DNA from: Platanthera guangdongensis
Lineage: Eukaryota; Streptophyta; Magnoliopsida; Asparagales; Orchidaceae
DNA length: 64,000 bases
Assembly (NCBI GenBank): GCA_039583875.1
Contig: CM077163.1
Coordinates: 235,096,646 to 235,160,645, forward strand
Reading direction: 5' to 3'
Part shown: positions 32,001 through 42,233 of the stretch, piece after piece
Position numbering within the stretch: position 1 is the first letter of the stretch
Layout: each line of letters opens with the position of its first letter
Notes under the pieces: generated by a model
What the model was told of the DNA's origin: nothing
Databases searched by the model: none
Seen by the model: only the letters and a program-made list of their open reading frames with translations
Position numbers and translations under genes: made by a program

Positions 32001-32085
32001 CTCGGCCCCAGATAGACCCGCTGCGCAGGCTCTCATCTAGCTGGCAGGTCCGAAGGCTCGCCTGTGGGGGATAGGTTTGGTCTGG
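29045..32085. repeat. 115-bp tandem array of Tat-2
   Basis: About 26 near-identical units. Each contains 'gggggataggtttggttgg', 'gagatcttcatcggcacccc', 'gagctcggctcggccccagg', 'tagacccgctgcgcaggctc' and 'tcatctagctggcaggtccg'. Most differ at only one or two bases. One unit near 31035-31070 lacks about 20 bp, and one stretch (29516-29660) carries many small deletions. The period is not a multiple of three, so no long frame spans it. A ~28-bp core is shared with the Tat-1 array. Confidence 0.97.
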
Positions 32086-32609
32086 TTGGCTTGATTTGGA
32101 CAAGGCAGGAGGCGCATTAGGAATGCCAAATGAAAAATGAAAAAGATGGGATAGATCTCGGCAGGGATAGATCTCGGCAGGGATAAATCTCAGCCGGGAA
32201 GTCCCCATCAAAGGGATCTCGCGGTGGGGAGGCTTTCGCCAAAAAGGCTCCTCTCAATGTTCTCGAACAAACGGGCGAGATCGTTATGCGACGGGCCAGA
32301 GGGGACTCGCGCAGGCTAAAGAGGACGGTCCCGTCCTAAGGGTTCGAGAGTCACGCTTCCGACTGGCGGGTTGCAGCGGGTTCTTGCTGATCCATCGCTA
32401 AGGAAGGATTTCCTAGGAGGGCCAAGGGCCTTGGCAGAAGCACACGCAGAAAACATTCAACCACGACAGTTACATCGAACGCATTCACAAATAACAGGAC
32501 GAGATGTTCGCAAGAAAAACATTTGTATTAACAATACTATATACAGGTACAAAATGATAGCGTCTCGCGCTTTACATAGAGGCGAAAAGGAGAAGCGAGA
32601 AGGGGGCCC
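32086..32609. other. Tat-2 region between tandem array and gene B
   Basis: No coding sequence recognised. Contains three copies of 'agatctcggcagggat' or variants at 32153-32198. The 3' end of gene B transcripts should lie here. A plus-strand open frame at 32371-32901 is the shadow of the gene B C-terminus. Confidence 0.5.
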
Positions 32610-34021
32610 TCAAGGAGACAAACTGTACCCCTCAGAACTCCCGCTTGAGCTCCCGCTGGAGCTTTCGCCGGAGCTCCCCCCGGAGGTCTCGCCACCCGCT
32701 GCGGGGAACTTTGAGACATCCGAGGGAGGGGTATCAGGGGCGCCCGGGGGCTTCGGGATGGGCTCGAAAAGTCATGGAACTAGTTGTGGAGCAGTGATGT
32801 CTTTGCCCCTCCCATCACAGCAGTTGATGTCTCGTAACGTCTCCAGCATCAACTTTACTGTAGCTTGCACGTTCCCCTGGAGCAACTTGTCGATATCATA
32901 AACCGAGTAATATCAGCTCTTCAGTCTCTCGTCCAACGGAGGGGCCGCACTCGCCTCGAGACGCGCGATCTGCTCCCGCAGAAGAATATTGTCGTAGCGG
33001 GCTTGGGACAGCTCCTCGCGAAGTGCGGCTTGGGCAGAGTCCTGAACAGCGAAAGGTTAGCATAAAGGAGTTAAGGTGGCGAGAGCAAGCAATTGGGAAA
33101 GATCTCGCTCACCCCTTCCGCTTGGCGCGAGGATAACAGTTGTTGGGCCTCGGCCAGCTCCTTGGCCAAAGTAGCCGCCTGAGCCACCGCATCGTCCCTG
33201 GCCTTGAACATGTCCTGAAAGTTGCGGTCTATCGTGATGCTCCGCCGGGCACACATGTGCGCAAGCTCCAGCCCACGCATCAGAGCGTGAGTGGAGTCGT
33301 AGGCCAGCAGCCGGGTCGACATCCTGTCGTAGACGCTGGCGTCCTCCCGGCTGTAGAGGCAATACCCTAGGGCGAAAGCTTCGCCGGTGACCTCGTCTCG
33401 CTCTGCCCAGCTTGGCAAGAGGGACGAGATCGAGACCTTGTTGGCGTCAGGATCCCACTGCAGCAGCGGCTTGTTTTCCGCGTCCAAGCACCTCATGTCG
33501 AGACCAAAGTTGCGATGGCCCCGCGGCACCTCTTCAGACAGGGGTTGGCCGGAGGTCCCGGCGGCGGCACCCTCGCCCTCCGCGGCACCAGGGGCCCGAG
33601 GGTTCTCGGCAGGAGTCTCTGGGCCGCCCCTGGTGGCCGCAATCTTGCTTACTGCCTGCAAGACCTCCTCAAAGGAGCGGCCGGCAGGGAGAGGTTGGAC
33701 GGGCGGCACCACGACGGCCTTGCCCTTCTCGGTGTCGGTCGCCCTGGGTCTCTTGATTGGTTGAGGCGCAAGGGCTCCGGTTTTCCGCTTCGCAACTCCG
33801 GAAGAAGGTGGGGGCGGCTCTGTACGGCAGGCATGAGCAGCGGCCTTTGCGAGAACCAGCGGGTCTTTTGAAGGTTGGCTCCCGCCGGCGCGAGCCTCAT
33901 CGAAGGGCTGGCGAACGGGGATCTCGCGCTCTCCTGCGAAAACGGTAATACTAAGTTCCAACTTTGAAGAAGGCTAGGAAGAGAGAGAAAGGCGAGTCTT
34001 TACCTTCTCCTGGGAGCACAG

Positions 34022-34404
34022 TGTTAGAAAGTAGAGAAAAGAAGCGAAAAGTAGAGAACAAGCCGAATAAACTTTTGAATAATTGAAATTTTATTATCCA
34101 AAAAAGGTATCTATTACAAAGGTATGCCCTCCCTTATATAGAATGGAGGAGAGATGAGAGAATACAAATAAGAGATGTGAGACTAAAATTTACAGGACTA
34201 GGCGGACTATACAAAACAAACCGCACAGGCCGCGCGGTTAGACAGCAGGGCTAACCGCACGGCTACCACCAGAGAGGAAGAGAGACCGCCAGGATAGACC
34301 GCCAGACCGTCCGGTCTCCAAGCCGGCTGAGACAAACCGCCAGACCGCGCGGTCTTCAACCCGCCAAGACAAACCGCCAGACCGCCCGGTCACCAACTTC
34401 AACA
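34022..34404 (-). repeat. Copia 3' LTR
   Basis: 383 bp, plus-strand ends TGTTAGAAAG..ACTTCAACA. A minus-strand TATA-like 'TTCTATATAAGGG' lies near 34131-34143. The outer part is full of paired motifs such as 'accgcgcggtc' and 'accgcccggtc'. Confidence 0.95.
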
Positions 34405-34415
34405 CTCCCCTCAAG
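34405..34415 (-). other. Polypurine tract of the gag-less copia
   Basis: The minus-strand TTGAGGGGAG directly precedes the 3' LTR start, a typical copia polypurine tract. Confidence 0.85.
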
Positions 34416-37400
34416 CTGGAGCATATATATCGATCATGCCCAGCTTGTCGCAGATGTGGAAAAAGGAAGCGGACACCGGCTTGGTGAAGACATCTGCCAA
34501 CTCGTTGTCGGAAATGACAAATGGAGTGCAGATCTGTTTCTTCAATATTTCTTCCCGAATAAAATGACAGTCGACTTCTATGTGTTTTGTTCTCTCATGA
34601 AAGACCGGATTTTTGGAAATGTGTATTGCGGCCTTATTGTCACAGAACATAGGAAGAGGATAGTTGTAAACCTCTCCTAAGTCAAGCATGAGAGCCCGCA
34701 ACCACTTCAACTCACATGTAGTCGATGCCATGCTGCGATATTCCGCCTCTGCACTAGACCTGGAAACGACAGACTGTTTCTTGCTCTTCCAACTTACAAG
34801 ATTACCTCCAACAAATGTGCAGAAACCTGAAGTCGACTTGCGGTCCACTTTGTCATCCGCATAGCTTGAATCAGAGTAAGCTTCAACCCTTAGGTGACCA
34901 TTTTTCTGAAATAGGAGACCTTTCCCTGGAGCAGCTTTAATATACTCTAATATTCTCATAGCAGATTGTAGATGACACTCCCTCGGAGCTTGCATGAACT
35001 GGCTCACTTTGCCAACAGCATAAGAGATGTCGGGTCTGGTTACCGTGAGATATATGAGCTTGCCCACCAGACGCCGGTATCTCGTAAGATCAGAGAGAAG
35101 AGGTGAGTTATCTGTCCAAGTTTTGTCTTCTCCAGCAGCCATAGGACAACGAGCAGGTTTAGCACCAGTGAGTCCTGCCTCCTTCAAAAGATCAAGAGCA
35201 TACTTCCTTTGTGAAAGGACCATGGAGTTGGGTTTTCTAGAGATTTCAATCCCCAGAAAGTATTTCGGGGAGCCCATATCCTTTGTGACCAGATGGTGAC
35301 GAAGGTGTTTCTTGGTCATCAATACCCCATCCTGGTCATCGTCAGTAAGAAGAATGTCATCAACATAAACCGCAAGAACAACAAGACCAGATGCGGTTTT
35401 CCGAACAAACAAGGAGTGATCTGCTGAGCTTCTTGTAAAACCAATGGCCGCAACAATGCTACTAAACTTGTCAAACCAGGCACGAGGACTCTGCTTGAGG
35501 CCATAGAGAGCCTTCTTTAGCCGGCATACCCTTGTCTCCCCCTGAGCAACATACCCAGGAGGTTGCTCCATGTAAACATCTTCCTGCAGATCGCCATAGA
35601 GGAAGGCATTCTTAACATCGAGCTGCGAGATGGGCCAATCCCGGTTGACAGCCACAGAGAGAAGAACCCGAATAGTGCTGAGGCGAGCCACGGGAGAGAA
35701 AGTGTCAAAGTAATCAAGCTCATAAGTTTGGGTAAAACCCTTGGCAACCAGGCGAGCCTTATAACAATCCACACTGCCATCCGGGAGAAACTTCACCACG
35801 AAGACCCATCGACAACCAACAACATCTGTGCCGTAAGGAGGAGGAACAAGGGTCCAGGTACCCCGTTCAGTCAGAGTAGCAATCTCCTCATCCATGGCAG
35901 CTTTCCAATGAGGAATAGTAAGAGCCTCCTGATAGGAACGGGGGGTGGTAGTAGCTGAGATAGCCAGAGCGAAAGCTCTGCGAGAAGGGGTAAGACGATC
36001 ATAGGAAACAACTGCAGCAAGCGGGTGTTGGGTACATGCCCGAACCCCCTTGCGAAGAGCAATAGGGAGATCCAGGTCAACAGGGGCCTCAGTATCCAGA
36101 GTATCCATGGTGGAGAGAGCTGGCCCGGGAGCAGAGAGAGATGGCAGCGGAGTGGAGGGAGAAAGCGGAGTAGAGGGTGGAGATGGTGGAGGTGGTGGAG
36201 ATGGTGGAGATGGTGGAGATGGCGGAACATCAGTGGGAGCAGAGGGGAGGGATGGGTTGGTAGGAAAAGTAGGAGCAGGAGGAGGAGAGGAGGAAGCGGG
36301 AGAGAAGTAAGAGACATTGTCGAAGAAGGTGACATCCGCAGAGACAAATTGCTTGCGGGTAACGGGATCAAAGCAACAATAACCTTTCTGAGTGGGAGAG
36401 TAGCCCAGAAAGACACATTTGGTGGCACGTGGTGAGAGTTTATCACGGGTGGCAGCGGGAGAGTGCACAAAGGCGGTGCACCCAAAATGTGTAGAGGAAG
36501 AGGAAAGGGATCCTTGTCCGGATAAAGAATGGAGAAGGGGGTAGCACCGTGGAGAACTGTGGAGGGAAGGCGATTGATGATATAGCAGGAGAGGAGGACA
36601 GCATATCCCCAATAGGAGCGAGGAACATGCATTTGAGTCATCATAGTGCGAGCGACATCAAGGAGGTGACGGTTTTTGCGTTCCGCCACCCCATTTTGCT
36701 GTGAGGTGTAGACACAGCTGGTTTGACGAATGACACCATGGTGAATACAAAAGGATGAGAAGTCGTGGCTAAGATACTCCTTGGCATTGTCAGAACGAAT
36801 GAGTTTAATAGACGTATCGAACTGAGTCTTAACCATAGAATAAAAGGAGGTCCAAACAGAGAACAGCTCAGAGCGATCTTTGAGAAGATATACCCACGTA
36901 CATCGAGAGAAATCATCAATGAAGGTGACAAAGTAGGAACTACCCCGACCGATGGTGAGGTTAGGAGCGGGACCCCATATGTCGGAGTGAACGAGGTCGA
37001 ACGGACGGAAGAGCCCCGACTCTGCGTTGGGGGGAAGGATGAGCGGTGATGTTTGCCAAGTTGACAAGCATCACAGTTGAGAGGAGGATGATGAGGAGGG
37101 AGGTGCGGCAGGAACTGTCGTAGAATGCGGGGAGGAGCATGTCCAAGGCGAAGATGCCATTGGAGAAGATCTGTAGAGGAGGAGGAGAAGGCGGATAGAG
37201 CAGAAACGTTGTCGAGGAAGTAGAGGCCACCACTCTCTGTCCCGGTAGCAATCGTCCGTTGGGAGTCCGGATCCTGAAAAGTGCAAGAGGTTGGGGTGAA
37301 TATGACAGAACACCGTAGTTGCTTGCATAAAGAAGTAACTGATAGTAAATTGCACGGAAACTTGGGCACATAGAGGGTATCAGCCAAGCAGAGAGATGGA

Positions 37401-37624
37401 GTGACGGGAACCAGGCCCGTCCCATGGACCGGGGAGGGAGATCCATCAGCAACAATAACCGGGGGCAACTGAGCATGTGTGTCAAGAAGAGAAAAACAGT
37501 GAGGATTGCCTGTCATATGATTTGTGGCGCCAGAGTCTATTAGCCATCTTCCGCGAGTAACAACATGAGCACTACCAGAAGAGGTTACTACAGAGGCGGA
37601 CAGGCCGGAGGAGGGGAAAGCCAT
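34411..37624 (-). pseudogene. Copia pol: protease, integrase, RT, RNase H in three frames
   Basis: Frame 1 (37624-36990): protease active site 'WLIDSGATNHMTG', then the integrase zinc module ('WHLRLGHAPPRIL', 'CDACQLGKH'). Frame 2 (37067-36440): integrase core with Asp ('LVHSDIWGP'), Asp ('LIRSDNAKEY') and Glu ('QQNGVAERKNRHLLD'), all three catalytic residues intact. Frame 3 (36612-34411): integrase tail, a long Pro/Ser linker, RT ('SQLDVKNAFLYGDLQEDVYM', 'YGLKQSPRAW', catalytic 'VYVDDILL') and RNase H ('SSAEAEYRSMAS', 'CDNKAAIHIS', 'ELADVFTKP'). Two shifts, near 37000-37060 and 36450-36600, break an otherwise well preserved reading frame. Confidence 0.92.
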
Positions 37625-38361
37625 GGAAGCAAGAGAGGAGCAAACCGCGACGATAAGAACAAGCCGCGAGAAGAGAAAAGAGCACCAAGCCGGGCGAACA
37701 GAAAACAGGTCGGGCGGCTAGAAAGACCGCTACCAAGAAGTAGAGCAAAACAGAGGGAAAGAAGTCGCACGGCCTGAAAAAGTCGGGCGAACAGAGGAGA
37801 ACAAGTCGCACGGAAAAAGAGGAAGCCGGGCGACTAGCAAGCAGGAGCGGGTGACCGCGATCAAGATGCGGGTGAGAAAGGAACAACCCGCACGGTCAGG
37901 CAGATCACAACAGCTGCTAGAAAGCGGTCAAAGGCACAGCGGGGAAGAGGTCGCGCGGACTGAAAAGGCCGAGCGAACAGAAGAGAGGAGAAGAGCCGGC
38001 GATCGCGACCAAGATGCGGGTGAGAAAGGAACAACCCGCACGGTCAGGCAGATCACAGCAGCAAACCGCGAGTAGAGAGACAACACACGCGGACAGAGAC
38101 AGACCGCAACGACTAGGAAGTCGGAGCGGCAAGAAAGAACAAGGAGCGCGGCGACAAGGAAACAGGTCGCTGCGACAAAGAGCAGTAGGAGAAGAGAACC
38201 AGGAAGAAGCAAGCCGCGCGAACAGGGCAGCGGACAGAAACAAGCCGCGCGGATAGAAACAAGCCGCGCGGACAGAAGAGAAGTCAAGTCGCAAAACAAG
38301 GCGCAGAACGCGGAAAACAAGCCGCGAACAACAGAGAGCGCACGGAATCAGGAGGAAATGA
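37625..38361 (-). repeat. Repetitive leader where gag should be
   Basis: About 740 bp of purine-rich (plus strand) low-complexity sequence between primer site and protease, with many short copies of 'aagccgcgcggacag' and 'agcggcgacaagga'-like words. A ~65-bp direct duplication (37861-37920 and 38010-38065) shares 'caagatgcgggtgagaaagg'. No capsid core or zinc knuckle is seen in any frame. The open frames on both strands are Ser/Leu/Cys- or Arg/Glu-rich noise. Confidence 0.75.
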
Positions 38362-38379
38362 CCGTGCCCTCTGATACCA
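38362..38379 (-). other. Primer-binding site of the gag-less copia
   Basis: The minus-strand TGGTATCAGAGGGCACGG begins right after the 5' LTR, matching initiator Met tRNA at its first 11 bases. Confidence 0.88.
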
Positions 38380-38762
38380 TGTTAGAAAGTAGAGAAAAGA
38401 AGCGAAAAGTAGAGAACAAGCCGAATAAACTTTTGAATAATTGAAATTTTATTATCCAAAAAAGGTATCTATTACAAAGGTATGCCCTCCCTTATATAGA
38501 ATGGAGGAGAGATGAGAGAATACAAATAAGAGATGTGGGACTAAAATTTACAGGACTAGGCGGACTATACAAAACAAACCGCACAGGCCGCGCGGTTAGA
38601 CAGCAGGGCTAACCGCACGGCTACCACCAGAGAGGAAGAGAGACCGCCAGGGTAGACCGCCAGACCGTCCGGTCTCCAAGCCGGCTGAGACAAACCGCCA
38701 GACCGCGCGGTCTTCAACCCGCCAAGACAAACCGCCAGACCGCCCGGTCACCAACTTCAACA
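38380..38762 (-). repeat. Copia 5' LTR
   Basis: 383 bp, identical to 34022-34404 except at two positions (gtgGgac for gtgAgac; cagGgtag for cagGatag). Confidence 0.95.
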
Positions 38763-39575
38763 CACAGGGAGGAGAGAATCGGCGTCTCGCCGAAGGTAGA
38801 GGACGTCGAAGTCCTTGGTTCCGAAGAACTCAAGGAGAGCGCTCTCGCGCGAGCCCAAGGAGGGGGGCTTGTAGGCGGCGTCCTCGTATTGGATGGGGGC
38901 GAGAGGTACGTTCCCGAAGTCGCCGGAAACGTAGATGAACTTCTCGCCCCAGTGATGGTGCTTGTTGGCGAGGCCGATTGTCTTGAGCAGCTGGCCTGAG
39001 AAGAAAACCACGCCTCCTTTTGTGCGGAAAGTAAACAGCTTGCGGAAGATCGGCAAGCTGAACTCGATCCTCTCGGACCGCATGTAGCATATGAATGCCA
39101 CAAGAATAGCAACTGAATTTGGGTTCAGCTGCGCGGGAACCACCCCGTAATACCGGAGGGCCTGCCGCATCTCAGGCCACAGCGGGAGGCGGAAGCCCAC
39201 CTCGAAGTGTTCAATAGGGATGGCGAGCTCCCCCTCCCCTGCGGTGTTTACTTTGTCGTGATTGCCCGGGTTCCGCGCGGTGAAGCCGGCGGGAACGTGC
39301 TGAGTCTTGATCAGGTTGAACTCATCCACGGTGAGAGTGCATGAAGGGAAAAGATGCTTTTGGAAAGCTTCCGCGCGGTTGGATCGTCCTTCACCCCCGC
39401 CCGGCATCGTGATAGAGGGTTTGAAGGCGAGAACTTCAAGAAGATGGCGAGCGCGATAGCGGCACGAGAACGGCAGGAGAAGGCGGAGACGGGCGAGAAC
39501 TCTGGAAAGACCGCGAAAGCAACAGAAGAGGAGAGAGACTGGAATCGGAGAAATGAATGTGGTAGGTGAGCCTCC

Positions 39576-39583
39576 TATTTATA
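39576..39583 (-). promoter_or_regulatory. TATA-like box upstream of antisense gene B
   Basis: The minus-strand CTATAAATAGG lies 169 bp before the gene B start codon. Gene A has its own box, so the two antisense genes appear to be separate transcription units. Confidence 0.6.
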
Positions 39584-40167
39584 GAAAACCGTGGTAATGA
39601 TAGATGTTTTCAGAAAGGCGGCGAGGGTACAGCCGGCGCGCCCTAGGTCAGCGGCGCTTCGTTTTTCCCGCCCGAGTTTGACAGTGACCGATTGACTAAG
39701 TGACTAGCGCAAACGTTGCGAGATAACGTGCGACGGGCAAGGTGGGCGGAAGCAAGGTGGCTCTCGCCACCCAAGGACCCGAGAGAATAACTCACGCATA
39801 CATTAATAAAGTATTAAAAACTGAGTTATTGTTCTCGCTGAGCGAGAACGGGATAAAAATAATAATAAGCGATAAGTGCAGAATCATTAGTTACAACCCT
39901 AAGCAAGTAAATAAGGGTACATCAGAGAAGGGAAGGCCTGGGGAAGAGGAGGGGAGGTCTCGCGCTTCAGTAAGGCTCCCAGCGCCATTTCCCTTGCTCC
40001 CACCGCCATTTTCCTCGGTCCCGCAGTTTGGTCCGGGGTGGCGCCTGCGGGTTGAAGTAGGACGACAGAACGCTGCATCCCAGGTCAACCCGGCGAGACA
40101 AATCCCGGATTCGCTTAATGCACCTCTCGGGTGAGCATCCGGCGGTAGCTCCCCCCGGTCGGTCCAT
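39584..40167. other. Spacer between antisense genes A and B
   Basis: No coding sequence recognised. Presumably holds the gene A 3' untranslated region and the gene B promoter. Contains an imperfect repeat 'ctcgctgagcgagaac' near 39835-39850 that can pair with itself. Confidence 0.5.
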
Positions 40168-41313
40168 CTAGCCGATAAGGTAATCCCGCTCCAGGGTCTC
40201 AAGCCTCTTCTCCACTGACTGGCGGAACTCCTTTGCCGCAAGGTCGCGGACTCGCTCTCGCCGGATGAGCTTCGACAGGACGGCGGCGACCTTCTTCCCC
40301 CGCCTTTTTGCGCTCCCGGCACCGGTCAGGATCTCCTCCATCTCGTCAGACGAAGGGAAGGGAGAGCTCTCGCCATCTTCACCCTCTTCTTTTTCTTCTT
40401 CTTCTTCTTCTTCTACCTCAGCTCCAAGCCGCGAGCCCAGGTCCCCTGTCAAAAGAGTCCCTATTTTAGCGACAATTAAAGGATAGCTGTGGTAAAGTTT
40501 CCATGTACCTTCGGCATGACGAGACCCCCCGGTTGACGGCAGGCGAGAAGGCCCAGCTCCCCCCTCAGCTCCAAAGAGGAGGTGGATTGGCTTTCCTTTT
40601 CCGAGGGGGTAAACTTTGCGAATGGTGATCCCGGCTTGGTCGGGAGCGGGGGAGCGGGTCTCCTCTCCCGCAGGAGGGCTGGCGTCTAACAAAGGCACGG
40701 AGGACTCGGCAGCATTTCCTCCCGCCGGTAGGAAGGAATCGACCGCAGGGGCAGGCTGACTCGCGGCTCTCACCCCGCTCTCCCGGGTGGCGAGATCTGG
40801 CGGTGCGGAAGCTGGCGCTGCGAGAAAACAGTTCAGCATTCAAAGTTTTGAGTTAAGGACGAGAGGGGGACAGTTACCTGCGGTGTTCGGGTCAGGTGGA
40901 GGAGCCACCTCCGGAACCCGCGGTTGATCCTCGAGATGGCTAGAGGATGGATTCAGGGGTTCTCGCAGGGACGCGGCAGCATCGGGAACCGTCTCCTGCA
41001 AGAAATATCGCGTCAACTACTGAGCAGCTAGTGTTTTCAATAATTGGCAAACCGAGCATACCTTCCGCGGCGAGGGGCCGTCCGCGCGGCTAGGGGTTGG
41101 GGTAGGCGGGCTCCTGTTCTCGTGGGGCAGGTCCCGCTGCACCACCTTCGCCCTCTTCTTTTTCTTCTTGGGCAGAGAAGGCTCAGCGGCCGACGAATGT
41201 CTCGCCAGCCATGGGGCAACCAGGGCGCTGTTAGCCCTGGCTCGCGCCTGAGCCGCGTTGATGCGGTCTTGCAGATCCTGCGGAAGCGGTTTGTCGGCGC
41301 GCTTGGAAGGCAT
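40168..41313 (-). CDS. Antisense gene A of Tat-2, four exons, unknown function
   Basis: Antisense to the LTR. Exons proposed: 41313-41062, 40995-40878, 40817-40509 and 40445-40168. The introns are GT-AG (GTATGC..TTGCAG, GTAACT..CTCGCAG, GTACAT..TGACAG), and all phases fit, giving 957 nt (318 codons plus stop). The last intron is 63 bp with an open frame, so retention is possible. The protein starts MPSKRADKPLPQDLQ. It has a Lys-rich cluster (KKKKKRAK) that could act as a nuclear signal, a Pro/Ala-rich middle, an acidic run of about 14 Glu encoded by a CTT microsatellite, and a basic helical C-terminus ending LETLERDYLIG. No known domain recognised. No stop or frameshift seen. Confidence 0.65.
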
Positions 41314-41386
41314 CGCGAGAGGAGGCGAGAGCTCAGGGGGAGAATGACAACTCGAGGGAAGTATTATGGTCGTCTATCGGCACGCA

Positions 41387-41394
41387 TATTTATA
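41387..41394 (-). promoter_or_regulatory. TATA-like box upstream of antisense gene A
   Basis: The minus-strand CTATAAATATG lies 74 bp before the gene A start codon, a normal promoter distance with a short leader. Confidence 0.65.
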
Positions 41395-41491
41395 GGCACT
41401 GTACGGCCCACCGAAAGATTCTCTGATGTTGACATGTGCTCAGCGAATATTTTCGGGGTTGAACATGTCTTTTCGAGCGCGGTGCTAGCTC

Positions 41492-41506
41492 AAAAAGAGC
41501 GGGGAT
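41492..41506 (+). other. Polypurine tract of Tat-2
   Basis: AAAAAGAGCGGGGAT just before the 3' LTR. Shared with Tat-1. Confidence 0.8.
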
Positions 41507-41508
41507 TG

Positions 41509-42228
41509 TGTACAACCCCATATTCGCTGAGCCAGACCAGGAGACACAATGGTCGCAGTTGGGCTAGCCGAAGGGGTTCCCGCCCTAAGGAAGATCTCGT
41601 CCAAAGTAGGCGGGAACGATCGCGCCTGATCGACGATCCAAGATCGACGATTGCAACCGGATCGTCGAACGGAGAACAACGGGCCAAGATCGTCGAAGCG
41701 CGGTCGGCGCGGGAACGCTCGCGCTTGCGCCAGACTTCAATCTCATAGGGCTCTCGCCTGTAAGCAGGCGAGAGCGTTCGCGCCAGGCTCTGAGCAGGAG
41801 GACCTCGGCACAGCTCTCGCCGAGTGGGGCCCAAGGCCCTGGGTAGAGTGACTTAATTGCCCTCAGGAGGAATTACTTCAGTGCCCTCAGAAAGACAGCG
41901 GGATTCGGCTATTGGCAGACCAACTAGGGGCATTTCAGTAATCTCAAGGCAGCAAAAACTATAAATAGACCCATAAGGGCTCTTTGCAAAGCAAGCGATC
42001 ATTATCTCTCAAATTCCAGTGCTTTCTGAGGAGCTCCTAGCCCAGCTTTGGCTTTGGAGGGGAAGCTCTCAGTGATCTTCCGGGTGTGAGGTGGGACCTC
42101 CCTGCTGAGGCAATTGGGTCAGTCTTAGGTCCTTTGAATCCAGTCGAGGGTTGAGACTTGAGAGAAGTAGGTTTTGGCTGCACCCCCTTTTCTTCGAACT
42201 TTCGTTGAGGTCATATTTGGCTTCAACA
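41509..42228 (+). repeat. Tat-2 3' LTR
   Basis: 720 bp, 8 substitutions from the 5' LTR, followed by the TAAAT duplication (42229-42233). Confidence 0.95.
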
Positions 42229-42233
42229 TAAAT

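Larger units (their letters stand above)
34022..38762 (-). mobile_element. Copia element without gag, nested in gene B
   Basis: 4741 bp, minus strand, flanked by CACAG (34017-34021 and 38763-38767). Two 383-bp LTRs differ at only two positions (0.5%; about 0.2 million years at an assumed 1.3e-8). It has a Met-type primer site, protease, integrase, RT, RNase H and polypurine tract. No gag is seen between primer site and protease, and pol carries two frameshifts. It has no gag of its own, so it was probably mobilised by other elements. Confidence 0.93.
32610..39407 (-). pseudogene. Antisense gene B of Tat-2 (Transposase_28-like), three exons
   Basis: Antisense to the LTR. Removing the nested copia and one CACAG copy gives exon 1 = 39407-38763 plus 34016-34004, exon 2 = 33933-33113, exon 3 = 33041 onward. 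Introns are GT-AG (GTAAAG..TTCGCAG; GTGAGC..GTTCAG) and frames join exactly, giving 535 codons to a TGA at 32915-32913. The same frame continues past this and a second TGA (32774-32772) with plausible coding sequence (YDIDKLLQGN..) to 32610. The N-terminal domain (VGFRLPLWPEMRQALRYYG, then PAQLNPNS) resembles the plant 'putative gypsy type transposon' family. Exon 2 has a basic proline-rich linker, then a likely coiled coil. Function unknown. It is broken by the copia and the two stops. Confidence 0.8.
27436..42228 (+). mobile_element. Tat-like Ty3/gypsy element Tat-2 with antisense genes
   Basis: 14,793 bp, or 10,047 bp after removing the nested copia, flanked by TAAAT (27431-27435 and 42229-42233). 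Order along the plus strand: 5' LTR, primer site, gag N-terminus, an inverted RNase H scrap, a 115-bp tandem array, antisense gene B, antisense gene A, polypurine tract and 3' LTR. Extra antisense genes between pol and 3' LTR, and tandem arrays there, are known in Tat-lineage elements. LTRs differ at 8 of 720 sites (1.1%), about 0.4 million years at an assumed 1.3e-8. Without pol it must depend on relatives. Confidence 0.9.

Noticed and set aside
32371..32901. Plus-strand open frame of 176 codons.
   Set aside because: It is the shadow of the gene B C-terminus on the other strand. No independent support.
33071..33961. Gene B exon 2 read as a stand-alone host gene.
   Set aside because: Splice sites join it in frame to the Transposase_28-like exon across the nested copia, and both lie within TAAAT-flanked Tat-2.
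37917..38320. Minus-strand frames rich in Ser/Leu/Cys taken as a missing gag.
   Set aside because: No capsid motif or zinc knuckle, several overlapping frames are open at once, and the sequence is repetitive.
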